Of a stretch of 18,349 nt of DNA, positions 7,212 to 15,350 are shown in pieces. Source of the stretch: an uncultured Phascolarctobacterium sp. GTDB taxonomy: Bacteria > Bacillota > Negativicutes > Acidaminococcales > Acidaminococcaceae. The notes under the pieces were generated by a model. The model was given only the letters and a program-made list of their open reading frames with translations, searched no databases and was not told the DNA's origin. Position 1 is the first letter of the stretch, and each line of letters begins with the position of its first letter. The translations under genes and the position numbers were made by a program. Location of the stretch: positions 1-18,349 of the forward strand of contig CAJKLD010000036.1 of assembly GCA_905200645.1 (NCBI GenBank). Direction: 5' to 3'.

Positions 7212-10200
7212 TTAGTCCTCCCAGCTCAGGCTAAGATCCTGCAAAGCTACTACACTAACAACGCGGCGGCGGCGCATAGCGCTCATAACACGCTGCAGCT
7301 CGCGGGCAGTATCCATAGAGGTCAAGCAGGGAATAGCATGTTCAACAGTAGAACGACGAATCTTGAAGCCGTCACGCTCTGCGTCGCGGCCATGGTTACT
7401 GGTATTGATAACCATGCTGATACGTCCGCTCTTAATATCATCCAAAATATTGGGATGACCTTCGCTGACTTTGGTAGCAACATTTACTTGGATGCCTTGC
7501 TCTTGCAAATATTTTGCAGTACCGCCGGTAGCAGTAACAATGTAACCTAAATCTTCAAAACCCCGGGCGATTTCTACAGCTTCCGGCTTATCCATATCGG
7601 CAACGGTAATCAAAATGGAGCCTTCATGCGGAACGTTAATGCCGGAAGCCAGACAAGCCTTGTACAAAGCACGGCTGAACTGATAGTCGCAGGCCATAAC
7701 TTCACCGGTAGATTTCATTTCGGGGCCTAAGGTAATATCTACGTTAGACATTTTATTAAAAGAGAACACCGGTGCTTTAACTGCGTAATAGTCGGGGAAC
7801 AAACGCAGACCCGGACGCAGACCCTGCTCGCGGATGCTCTTACCCATAGCGCATTTAGTTGCCACATCCACCATGGACACACTGGTAACTTTACTCAAGA
7901 ACGGTACAGTTCTGGAAGAACGTGGATTAACTTCTATTACATATACATGCTCGTCGCGCACAATGTACTGAATATTAATCATACCCTTAACTTCCAAGCC
8001 TAAGGCCATTTTATTGGTATAGTTAATAATAGTCTTAATTACGGATTCGCTTAAGGTACGCGGCGGATATACGGCAATAGAGTCGCCGGAATGCACGCCT
8101 GCACGTTCAACGTGTTCCATAATGCCGGGAATCAGCACTTCCTTGCCATCGCAGATAGCGTCAACCTCTACTTCGGTACCCTGCAGGTAATGGTCAACCA
8201 AAACAGGATGCTCGGCAGACGCCTTTACGGCATAGGTCATGTAATTGCGCAGCTCGTCGTCGTTATACACGATTTCCATAGCGCGCCCGCCCAATACATA
8301 AGAGGGACGAACCATAGTAGGATAGCCTACATCATGTGCAGCATTCAAAGCGCCTTCGGTATCAAATACAGTGTGTCCTTTAGGACGTGGAATATTGCAG
8401 TCAGTCAAAAGCTGTTCAAAACGCTCACGGTCTTCAGCACGGTCAATGCTGTCTACACTGCTGCCCAAAACCTTTACGCCAGCTTTAGACAAAGGACCTG
8501 CCAAATTGATTGCCGTTTGACCGCCAAATTGTACGATAATACCTTCCGGCTGTTCTTTATCAATAATATTCAGCACATCTTCTACGGTTAAAGGCTCAAA
8601 GTATAGCTTGTCGGCAATATCAAAGTCGGTAGAAACTGTTTCCGGGTTGTTGTTGATAATGATGGTTTCGTAACCCAGCTCTTTCAATGCCCAAACGCAA
8701 TGTACGGAGCAATAGTCAAATTCTACGCCCTGACCGATACGGATAGGACCGGAACCCAAAACAACAACCTTTTTCTTGTCGCTAACCTTAACCTCATCCT
8801 CAGTTTCGTAGCAGGAATAATAATAAGGAGTTGCTGCTTCAAATTCAGCAGCGCAGGTATCAACCATTTTATAGGTAGGAATAATGCCGTTAGCTTTACG
8901 CAGATCACGAATTTCAAATTCAGTTTTGCCTACGATAGCAGCAATGGTCTTGTCGGCAAAGCCCATTTTCTTAGCTTTGCGCAGCAAGCCGGCAGTAAGC
9001 TCATGAGTGGCCAATGCACGTTCCATTTTAATGATATTTTCAATCTTGGACAGGAACCATTTGTCTATTTTAGTAATGCTGTTAATTTTCTCAATGGTTA
9101 CGCCGCGGCGCATAGCTTCCGCAATAACAAAGCAGCGTTCGTCATCAATCTTTTTAATACGAGCGCGAATTTCTTCGTCGCTTAAAGCTTTCAGTTCCGG
9201 CATTTCCAAATGGTTCAGACCGATTTCCAAGCAGCGCACAGCTTTCAGCATAGAAGCTTCCATAGTACGCTCAATAGCCATCACCTCACCGGTAGCTTTC
9301 ATCTGAGTTCCCAAAGTACGGTCGGCGGTAACAAACTTGTCAAACGGCCAACGAGGGAACTTCAAAACGATATAGTCGATAGCAGGCTCAAAGCAGGCTT
9401 TAGTTTTCTTGGTAACGGCATTTTCAATTTCGTCCAAATTATAGCCTACGGCAATCTTACTGGTAACCTTAGCAATAGGATAACCGGTAGCCTTAGAAGC
9501 CAAAGCAGAGCTGCGGCTTACGCGCGGATTTACTTCGATTACATAGTAGTTTTCGGAATAGGGGTCTAAAGCCAGCTGCACATTGCAGCCGCCTACTACA
9601 CCCAGTTCGCGCACAATGTCGATAGAAGCCTGACGCAGCATCTGTACTTCTTTATCATTCAAGGTCTGCGCCGGAGCCACAACGATGGAATCGCCTGTAT
9701 GTACGCCAACAGGGTCTAGGTTTTCCATGGAGCAAACGGTTATGCAGTTATCGGCAGCATCGCGGATTACCTCAAACTCAATTTCCTTCCAGCCTGCAAT
9801 AGAACGTTCAATCAAGCATTGACCGATAGGACTGTAGCCTAAACCTTTTTGGACAATATCAACCAGCTCGTCTTCATTTTCGGCAATACCGCCGCCTGTA
9901 CCGCCCAAGGTGTAAGCGGGACGAACAATCAAAGGATAACCAATTTCGCGGCCAAAAGCGCAGGCTGCCATAATAGTTTCAACAATGGTAGATTCAGGAA
10001 TAGGCTGATGGATTTTCTCCATCGTCTCTTTAAACATTTCACGGTCTTCGCCGCGTTTAATGGCGGAAATCTGCGTACCTAACAAACGCACATTGTACTC
10101 GCTCAAAATGCCTTTTTCTTCCAGCTTCATGGCCATGTTCAAGCCTACTTGACCGCCCAAGGTAGCCAGCAGGGAATCAGGACGTTCATGTTTAATGATG

Positions 10201-10427
10201 TTCTCTAAAAATTCAATGCTGATAGGCTCTACATACACACGGTCAGCAATGTGAACGTCAGTCATAATAGTTGCCGGGTTACTGTTGACCAGCACAACCT
10301 CTAAGCCCTCTTCTTTCAAAGCGCGGCAGGCTTGAGTGCCTGCATAGTCAAATTCGGCAGCCTGACCGATAATAATGGGGCCGGAACCGATAACAAGAAC
10401 CTTTTTAATATTAGTAAGTTTCGGCAT
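7212..10427 (-). CDS. carB: Carbamoyl-phosphate synthase, large subunit
   Basis: A 1071-residue synthase subunit that makes carbamoyl phosphate from bicarbonate, two ATP and ammonia tunnelled from CarA. The duplicated architecture is evident. The first carboxyphosphate half begins VLVIGSGPIIIGQAAEFDYA and has an ATP-grasp domain (about 130-340) with the PAYTLGGTGGG loop. An oligomerisation domain follows (about 400-550). The second half begins VVVLGSGPIRIGQGVEFDYC with its own ATP-grasp (about 670-870) and the PSYVLGGRAME loop. A C-terminal MGS-like allosteric domain (about 930-1071) includes ATGGTAKYL. Length matches the family. The C-terminal domain is where UMP inhibits and ornithine/PRPP/IMP activate in relatives. 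Start ATG at 10427 is only 2 nt after the carA stop. Being inside the pyr operon, it is the pyrimidine-linked copy (pyrAB in Bacillus naming). Confidence 0.98.
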   Translation of the reverse strand: MPKLTNIKKVLVIGSGPIIIGQAAEFDYAGTQACRALKEEGLEVVLVNSNPATIMTDVHIADRVYVEPISIEFLENIIKHERPDSLLATLGGQVGLNMAMKLEEKGILSEYNVRLLGTQISAIKRGEDREMFKETMEKIHQPIPESTIVETIMAACAFGREIGYPLIVRPAYTLGGTGGGIAENEDELVDIVQKGLGYSPIGQCLIERSIAGWKEIEFEVIRDAADNCITVCSMENLDPVGVHTGDSIVVAPAQTLNDKEVQMLRQASIDIVRELGVVGGCNVQLALDPYSENYYVIEVNPRVSRSSALASKATGYPIAKVTSKIAVGYNLDEIENAVTKKTKACFEPAIDYIVLKFPRWPFDKFVTADRTLGTQMKATGEVMAIERTMEASMLKAVRCLEIGLNHLEMPELKALSDEEIRARIKKIDDERCFVIAEAMRRGVTIEKINSITKIDKWFLSKIENIIKMERALATHELTAGLLRKAKKMGFADKTIAAIVGKTEFEIRDLRKANGIIPTYKMVDTCAAEFEAATPYYYSCYETEDEVKVSDKKKVVVLGSGPIRIGQGVEFDYCSVHCVWALKELGYETIIINNNPETVSTDFDIADKLYFEPLTVEDVLNIIDKEQPEGIIVQFGGQTAINLAGPLSKAGVKVLGSSVDSIDRAEDRERFEQLLTDCNIPRPKGHTVFDTEGALNAAHDVGYPTMVRPSYVLGGRAMEIVYNDDELRNYMTYAVKASAEHPVLVDHYLQGTEVEVDAICDGKEVLIPGIMEHVERAGVHSGDSIAVYPPRTLSESVIKTIINYTNKMALGLEVKGMINIQYIVRDEHVYVIEVNPRSSRTVPFLSKVTSVSMVDVATKCAMGKSIREQGLRPGLRLFPDYYAVKAPVFSFNKMSNVDITLGPEMKSTGEVMACDYQFSRALYKACLASGINVPHEGSILITVADMDKPEAVEIARGFEDLGYIVTATGGTAKYLQEQGIQVNVATKVSEGHPNILDDIKSGRISMVINTSNHGRDAERDGFKIRRSTVEHAIPCLTSMDTARELQRVMSAMRRRRVVSVVALQDLSLSWED

Positions 10428-10429
10428 GA

Positions 10430-11509
10430 TTAACGACCCTCCATCAAATCAATAAAATGTCGGAATAAATACTCGTGACCTCCGGGTCCGGGGCAGGCTT
10501 CCGGATGGTATTGTACAGTAAAGCTAGGATGATCCTTATATTCCAAACCTTCAATAGTTCCATCGTTCATAGAAATATGGGTAACAGTAATATTTTTCCC
10601 TTCAATGGAAGCAGGATCTACTGCATAACCATGGTTTTGGGAGCTGATATAAATGCGACCGCTACGCACATCCTTTACGGGCTGGTTTACGCCGCGATGG
10701 CCAAATTTCATTTTATAAGTATCAGCGCCGTTGGCCAAAGCCATTAACTGATGCCCTAAGCAGATACCAAAAATAGGACGACGGCCGATAAGCTGCTTAA
10801 TATTTTCAATAACGTCTACCAAATCCTTCGGGTCGCCAGGGCCATTGGACAGGAATATGCCGTTAGGGTTGCAGGACAAAATTTGTTCTACTGTAGCATT
10901 AGCCGGAAAAACTGTCAGGCGGGTATCGAACAGCAGCAGGAAGTTTAAAATATTTTGCTTAATACCAAAATCCAAAACTGCAATATGGTGTTTACCGCTG
11001 CCCAAAGTATATACCTCAGGAGTAGTTACAGTAGCAACCTGATTATGAATAGCAGGAGTATTTAACAGCGCTTCTACTTCAGCGTCAGGCATATCGCTGG
11101 GTACAATAACACCCTGCATAACGCCTAAATCACGAATTTTGCGGGTAATAGCGCGAGTATCCACACCGGTTAAAGTCGGCAAATCCTGCTCCTCCAGCCA
11201 GCTTTCCAAGCTCTGCTCATTACGCCAGTTGCTGGGGCAGTCGCACAGCTCGCCGATTACATAGCCTTGGAAGAAATTTTTACGTCCTTGGTTAAACATG
11301 GGATTGCAGCCATAGTTGCCTACCAAAGGATAGGTCATAACTACAATTTGTCCGCAGAAGGAAGGGTCAGTAAGAGTTTCCTGATAACCGCTCATACCGG
11401 TGGTGAAGCAAACCTCGCCAACAGCATTGCGCTTACCGCCATACAAAATACCCTCATAGACGCTGCCGTCTTTTAAAACTAATTTACCTTTTCTTAATTC
11501 TTTGTGCAT
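10430..11509 (-). CDS. carA: Carbamoyl-phosphate synthase, small (glutaminase) subunit
   Basis: A 359-residue class I glutamine amidotransferase that hydrolyses glutamine and feeds ammonia to CarB. The N-terminal CarA-specific domain (1-150) includes GYQETLTDPS (41-50). The glutaminase domain carries SNGPGDP (221-227), the nucleophile elbow GICLGHQ with C250, and the catalytic His and Glu in YHPEACPGP (H335, E337). The start ATG at 11509 lies inside pyrC, overlapping its 3' end by 16 nt. The Shine-Dalgarno (GAGAGATGG region) is weak, so translation probably depends on ribosomes finishing pyrC. Next gene carB follows after 2 nt, fitting a 1:1 subunit ratio. Confidence 0.97.
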   Translation of the reverse strand: MHKELRKGKLVLKDGSVYEGILYGGKRNAVGEVCFTTGMSGYQETLTDPSFCGQIVVMTYPLVGNYGCNPMFNQGRKNFFQGYVIGELCDCPSNWRNEQSLESWLEEQDLPTLTGVDTRAITRKIRDLGVMQGVIVPSDMPDAEVEALLNTPAIHNQVATVTTPEVYTLGSGKHHIAVLDFGIKQNILNFLLLFDTRLTVFPANATVEQILSCNPNGIFLSNGPGDPKDLVDVIENIKQLIGRRPIFGICLGHQLMALANGADTYKMKFGHRGVNQPVKDVRSGRIYISSQNHGYAVDPASIEGKNITVTHISMNDGTIEGLEYKDHPSFTVQYHPEACPGPGGHEYLFRHFIDLMEGR

Positions 11510-12789
11510 ACTACACCATCTCTCATCACAAACTTACCATGCAGCATAGTGGCAACAGCCTTACCCTTGCACTCTTTGCCTTCATAAGGAGTGAATTTGC
11601 CGCGAGTATAGAATTTGGAGCTGTCAACAGTCCATGCCTTGTTCAAATCCATAATGGTAATATCAGCAACGCTGCCTTCTTTTAAAGTACCGCCGGGCAG
11701 ACGGAAAACCTTAGCAGGCTCGCAGCTCATTTTGCTGATGATAGTTTTTAAATCAAATATATTAGTATGATACAAATCGGTCAGCATTACGCCCAGGCTG
11801 GTTTCCAAACCGCAGAAGCCGCAGGGAGCATAGCGGAACTCCACATCCTTTTCTTCGGGGGCATGGGGAGCATGGTCGGTAACAATGCAGTCCACGGTGC
11901 CGTCCAAAACAGCTTCGCGCATAGCCTGTACATGGTCCCAGCTGCGCAGCGGCGGACTTACGCGGGTTGCAGAGCTATAATCTGCGCAAGCGTCGTCTGT
12001 CAAAGTTAAATGGTGTACAGTCACCTCACTGGTTACGTTAACGCCTCTCTTTTTAGCCTGACGGATAATATCAATAGCGCCTTTAGAGGCTACGTGGCAA
12101 ATATGTACATGGGCACCGGTATATTCGGCAATAATGCAGTCGCGGGCTACGGCAATATCTTCAGAAATTGCGGGAATCCCCGGTACGCCGATACGTGCAG
12201 ATACTACGCCTTCGTGCATATAACCTTCAGCATTCAGTTCTGGGTCAATAGCATGACACATGAGCGGTTTATCAAATGCGGTAATATATTTAGCAGCCAG
12301 CACAAACAGGCGAGAGCTTTTTACATAATGACCGTCATCAGAGAAGCCAACAGCACCTTTTTCAGCCATATCGCCCATTTCAGCCAGCTCTTCGCCTTTT
12401 TCGCCTTTGGAAATAGCGCCTACAACCTCTACGTTTGCATAGCTTTCTTCGGCAGCGCGTTGTTTAATACCGCTGACAATAATGGAGGAATCTACGATAG
12501 GTTTAGTATTAGGCATGCAGGCAACGGTAGTTACACCGCCGGCAGCCGCAGCCTTAGTACCGGAAATAATATCTTCTTTAGCCTCCAAGCCAGGCTCGCG
12601 CATATGAGTGTGCATATCAATGAGACCAGGAGTTACTACCAACCCTGTTGCATCATACACTTCATCGGCGGTTTCAGTAATAGTTTCAGCTACAGCTTTA
12701 ATCTTTCCATCCTCTACCAGGATGTCCATGCAAGCGTCTAAATTTTGGCTGGGGTCAACTACCCTGCCGTTTTTAATCAACGTTTTCAA
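11494..12789 (-). CDS. pyrC: Dihydroorotase (type I)
   Basis: A 431-residue zinc amidohydrolase that cyclises carbamoyl-aspartate to dihydroorotate. Metal and catalytic residues are all visible: H60 and H62 in DMHTHMREPG, D151 in GFSDDGH, H179 in CHAIDPE, H232 in HICHVASKG, and D305 in TDHAPHA. Length and residue spacing match the type I (Bacillus/Aquifex) enzyme, where the metal bridge is an aspartate rather than the carboxylated lysine of E. coli PyrC. The start is a TTG at 12789, overlapping the end of pyrB by 17 nt. Its ribosome binding site AGGAGG with 8-nt spacing lies within pyrB codons for T-G-G-K. The gene also overlaps carA by 16 nt. Confidence 0.97.
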   Translation of the reverse strand: MKTLIKNGRVVDPSQNLDACMDILVEDGKIKAVAETITETADEVYDATGLVVTPGLIDMHTHMREPGLEAKEDIISGTKAAAAGGVTTVACMPNTKPIVDSSIIVSGIKQRAAEESYANVEVVGAISKGEKGEELAEMGDMAEKGAVGFSDDGHYVKSSRLFVLAAKYITAFDKPLMCHAIDPELNAEGYMHEGVVSARIGVPGIPAISEDIAVARDCIIAEYTGAHVHICHVASKGAIDIIRQAKKRGVNVTSEVTVHHLTLTDDACADYSSATRVSPPLRSWDHVQAMREAVLDGTVDCIVTDHAPHAPEEKDVEFRYAPCGFCGLETSLGVMLTDLYHTNIFDLKTIISKMSCEPAKVFRLPGGTLKEGSVADITIMDLNKAWTVDSSKFYTRGKFTPYEGKECKGKAVATMLHGKFVMRDGVVCTKN

Positions 12790-13729
12790 TGTGTTTACCT
12801 CCTGTCAAAGTCAAGAATAAAAGAGCCATCCGCACTGCTACGCCGTTTTGTACTTCAGTACGGATAGCAGCATTATCGCAGTAACCAACCTCCCAGGAAA
12901 TTTCCAAACCGCGGTTCATAGGGCCAGGATGCAGGACGGTTACATCAGGCTTAGCCAAGGCCAAACGTTTTTCGTTGATACCAAAAATACGCGCATATTC
13001 TCGAGTAGTGGGAAACAGGCCTTTCTTTTGGCGTTCCAGCTGAATGCGCAGAATATCTATAACATCTGCGTCAGCAATAGCGTCTTCAACATGCTTATGC
13101 ACAGTCACGCCTAAGGATGCAATATCGTGAGGAAGCAAGGTCATGGGACCGGCTACATGCACTTCAGCACCCATTTTGGTCCAAGCAGCAATATTGGTAC
13201 GGGCAACACGGCTGTACAAAATATCGCCGATAATAGCCATTTTCAAGCCTTTCAGGTTTTTGCCCTGCTCACGAATAGTGAACATATCCAAAAGGCCTTG
13301 AGAAGGATGAGCGTGAGCACCGTCACCAGCATTGATAATGACAGGATCGGCAACCTTAGCGGCGTAAGCAGCAGCGCCCTCAATAGGATGACGCATAACA
13401 ATAGCATCGCAGGCCATGGATTGTACGGTTAAAATAGTGTCGCGCAGACATTCGCCCTTAACTACGCTGGAGTTGCCGGTAGTAATATTTACCACATCGG
13501 CACCTAAATATTTGCCTGCCAATTCAAAGGAAGTACGAGTACGGGTACTGGGCTCATAGAACAGATTGATGATGGATTTACCACGCAGGGACGGAACCTT
13601 TTTAATGTCCCTTTTCATAATCTTCTTCATTTCCTCAGCTGTTTTTAAGATTAATTCAATCTCATCTACGCTGAGGCTTTCCAGATCCAGTATATCTCTG
13701 CCACCCAGAGATACATTTGATTTAGCCAT
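12773..13729 (-). CDS. pyrB: Aspartate carbamoyltransferase, catalytic subunit
   Basis: A 318-residue enzyme that joins carbamoyl phosphate to aspartate, the committed step. The carbamoyl-phosphate site STRTRTSFEL (61-70), the loop lysine K91 contributed to the neighbouring subunit, MRHP (112-115), HPSQGLLD (141-148) and HPGPMNRG (267-274) are all intact. No regulatory chain gene pyrI follows, so this should be an unregulated PyrI-independent trimer like that of Bacillus; control would be transcriptional. The ATG at 13729 has AGGAGG 8 nt upstream. The frame is open back to 13792 but that part lies in the attenuator leader. First gene of the operon; pyrC starts inside its last codons. Confidence 0.97.
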   Translation of the reverse strand: MAKSNVSLGGRDILDLESLSVDEIELILKTAEEMKKIMKRDIKKVPSLRGKSIINLFYEPSTRTRTSFELAGKYLGADVVNITTGNSSVVKGECLRDTILTVQSMACDAIVMRHPIEGAAAYAAKVADPVIINAGDGAHAHPSQGLLDMFTIREQGKNLKGLKMAIIGDILYSRVARTNIAAWTKMGAEVHVAGPMTLLPHDIASLGVTVHKHVEDAIADADVIDILRIQLERQKKGLFPTTREYARIFGINEKRLALAKPDVTVLHPGPMNRGLEISWEVGYCDNAAIRTEVQNGVAVRMALLFLTLTGGKHIENVD

Positions 13730-13765
13730 TAGCTTTACCTCCTGTATACACATATTATAATGAAT

Positions 13766-13808
13766 AAAAATAAAAAGCCTTCTCATCCCCATGAGGGTAC
13801 AAGAAGGC
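13766..13808 (-). terminator. Attenuation terminator in the pyr leader
   Basis: On the minus strand GCCTTCT (13808-13802) pairs with AGAAGGC (13783-13777) over an inner C/G-rich stem, followed by TTTTTATTTTT (13776-13766). It stands about 35 nt before the pyrB ATG and downstream of the PyrR-binding hairpin, so it acts before the first gene rather than after one. Confidence 0.88.
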
Positions 13809-13834
13809 CTTGCATTTCAACAATAAACCTTGTA
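13798..13834 (-). promoter_or_regulatory. Predicted antiterminator hairpin of the pyr leader
   Basis: TACAAG (13834-13829), part of the 3' side of the PyrR-binding hairpin, is exactly complementary to CTTGTA (13803-13798), which follows GCCTTC in the 5' arm of the terminator. Pairing them would break both other hairpins, which is the expected three-way switch. The pairing is short (6 bp), and I did not compute energies. Confidence 0.6.
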
Positions 13835-13858
13835 GTCTCACGGGACTCATTTAAAGGT
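13827..13858 (-). promoter_or_regulatory. PyrR-binding anti-antiterminator hairpin
   Basis: On the minus strand AGTCCCGTGAGACT (13847-13834) matches the PyrR binding-loop consensus ARUCCNGNGAGGYU at 13 of 14 positions. It folds as AGUC/GACU around the hexaloop CCGUGA. The one difference (G to A at position 12) turns a U-G pair of the Bacillus site into U-A, so the fold is kept. A lower stem ACCTT/AAGGT (13858-13854 with 13831-13827) and an asymmetric purine-rich internal loop complete the expected shape. UMP/UTP-bound PyrR would hold this form and let the terminator fold. Confidence 0.85.
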
Positions 13859-13875
13859 GCATTTGATTTAAATAT

Positions 13876-13904
13876 ATTTTACACCTCGAAGCACTATCCG
13901 TCAA
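13876..13904 (-). promoter_or_regulatory. Promoter of the pyr operon
   Basis: TTGACG (13904-13899) and TAAAAT (13881-13876) with a 17-nt spacer on the minus strand. The predicted start near 13869 places the PyrR hairpin at the very 5' end of a leader of about 140 nt. A TTGGTA/TATACA pair further up (13997-13971) has 15-nt spacing and is less likely. Confidence 0.75.
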
Positions 13905-14044
13905 ATATTTACCCCGCTTTTTTTACATTTTTCGCAGATAATTTTAGTCTAGCCTGCCGCTCGCTTTAGGTGTATAATACCATATAAGCTTTACCAATCT
14001 AGGTACGGCATTTCTGTTTGCTTTTAATTTTGAAAGGAAATTTC

Positions 14045-15232
14045 ATGCGCAACACAATTATAGACAACCTCCGCGGTATTTGCATGCTGGGGGTTATTGG
14101 TATTCACATTGGCAGCTTAGCGCTGGCTCCCAATAGCTTTATGCTGTACTGTTTTTTAGAAATTTTAAGCCGTTACAGCGTCCCTACATTTTTCTTTATT
14201 TCAGGCTATGGCCTGGCTTGTACAGATAAAAACTTACTTACAGGCGGCGCGCTTAATTATTGGAAGTTTATCAAAAAGCGATTTCGCAGCGCCGGACTTC
14301 CCTATGTAAGCTGGTCTTTATTTTATCTTGCTTATTTCTGGCTGATTCTGCCGTCTGGCTACATCAGCTGGCATCCGCTGCACATTGCTTTTGTGCTTTT
14401 CTTCGGTCTAGGCTGCTACCACCTATATTTTATGGTAATTCTACTTTGGTTTTATGGCAGCTATCCTCTGTGGCGCACGCTGCTGCGCTATATTACCAAG
14501 CACAATGCAGTCATCAGTTTAATACTGCTGTTTATTTTTCAGTTAGCCCTTAACTGGTGGACAACCCATCCTAATGTAGATGCAAGCCACTGGAGTATCT
14601 TAGCAAGAAACTTTTTCACTTATCGTCTTAATTATCTGCCGCTGCACTATCTTTTGATTTTTATGAGCGGCTGTTTGACTGCTGTATATTGGCAGAATTT
14701 TATTACTTGGTTACGTCGCAACGGCTTATTAGTAATAATATTTTACATCACTGCTATTATCTATCATGCAGGCAGTGCGTATTATTCATATAATTACAAA
14801 GGCTACAGTCTGCTTGATTTAGCCAATACCTATCACCAGCTAAGTCCTCAGGGTTTAGTTTACACTATCGCTTCAATTATATTTTTCTGCTGGGCACTAG
14901 ATATCATAGAAGAAAAATGTATTGCTGCTAAAAACACTCAACAAAATTCGCTTACTTCTGCTACTGTCAATAAGCTCAATAAATTAACGCACATTATACA
15001 AAAATTTATTAGCTTATTGTCTCATTATTCTATGTTAATCTATTTTCTCCATCCTCTTTTATTAGAATGGATGACCAGCCTTTACACCAAATTCGGTATC
15101 GTGATGACAGTCAAAAAGGTAACCTTCTCTTATTTTGCTCTCGTTGTGGGAGCTTTGCTGGTAAGTATTGTTTTGAGTAAAATATTTGCCATATGCAGCA
15201 TCTTAAGCTTGCTTTTTACGGGCAAGAAATAA
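14045..15232 (+). CDS. Acyltransferase-3 family membrane protein
   Basis: A 395-residue multi-pass membrane protein of the acyltransferase 3 family (Pfam Acyl_transf_3), whose members O-acetylate or O-succinylate cell-surface sugars, peptidoglycan, lipids or antibiotics. Characteristic features: the opening N-L-R-G-x-x-x-L-G-V-x-x-I-H (8-21, with R10 and H21, the conserved Arg and presumed catalytic His); FFFISGYGL at the end of the second helix (49-57); about ten hydrophobic helices; and a late YFLHPLLLEW helix. The acceptor cannot be inferred. Start is the ATG at 14045, preceded by AAAGGA at 6 nt; an upstream TTG at 14018 is unsupported. Divergent from the pyr operon; a TATAAT at 13973-13978 lies in a suitable place but has only a poor -35. 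No polysaccharide genes are adjacent, so it looks like an isolated surface-modification gene. Confidence 0.85.
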   Translation: MRNTIIDNLRGICMLGVIGIHIGSLALAPNSFMLYCFLEILSRYSVPTFFFISGYGLACTDKNLLTGGALNYWKFIKKRFRSAGLPYVSWSLFYLAYFWLILPSGYISWHPLHIAFVLFFGLGCYHLYFMVILLWFYGSYPLWRTLLRYITKHNAVISLILLFIFQLALNWWTTHPNVDASHWSILARNFFTYRLNYLPLHYLLIFMSGCLTAVYWQNFITWLRRNGLLVIIFYITAIIYHAGSAYYSYNYKGYSLLDLANTYHQLSPQGLVYTIASIIFFCWALDIIEEKCIAAKNTQQNSLTSATVNKLNKLTHIIQKFISLLSHYSMLIYFLHPLLLEWMTSLYTKFGIVMTVKKVTFSYFALVVGALLVSIVLSKIFAICSILSLLFTGKK

Positions 15233-15297
15233 TAGTTTCATTAAAATACCGTAATATGCTTAGAAATGGCTGGACTACTTTGCTAAAAATACTACAA

Positions 15298-15333
15298 AAA
15301 AAGCTCATTGCGAAATCTCGCAATGAGCTTTTT
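15298..15333. terminator. Symmetric bidirectional terminator between acyltransferase gene and pgi
   Basis: A perfect 16-bp stem (15298-15313 with 15318-15333) has the loop AATC. It contains a GC-richer core GCTCATTGCGA flanked by A and T runs, so both RNAs end in a U tract. It lies 65 nt after the acyltransferase stop and 17 nt after the pgi stop, serving two convergent genes. Confidence 0.92.
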
Positions 15334-15350
15334 AAGTTACTATATTATTG

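Noticed and set aside
8091..8591. Long plus-strand open frames opposite carB and other pyr genes
   Set aside because: They are antisense shadows of highly conserved genes, with low-complexity composition and no ribosome binding sites.
13730..13792. Upstream extension of pyrB with a possible leader peptide
   Set aside because: The segment spans the attenuation terminator tail and U tract; the ATG at 13729 has the ribosome binding site. Regulation is explained by PyrR rather than by a translated leader.
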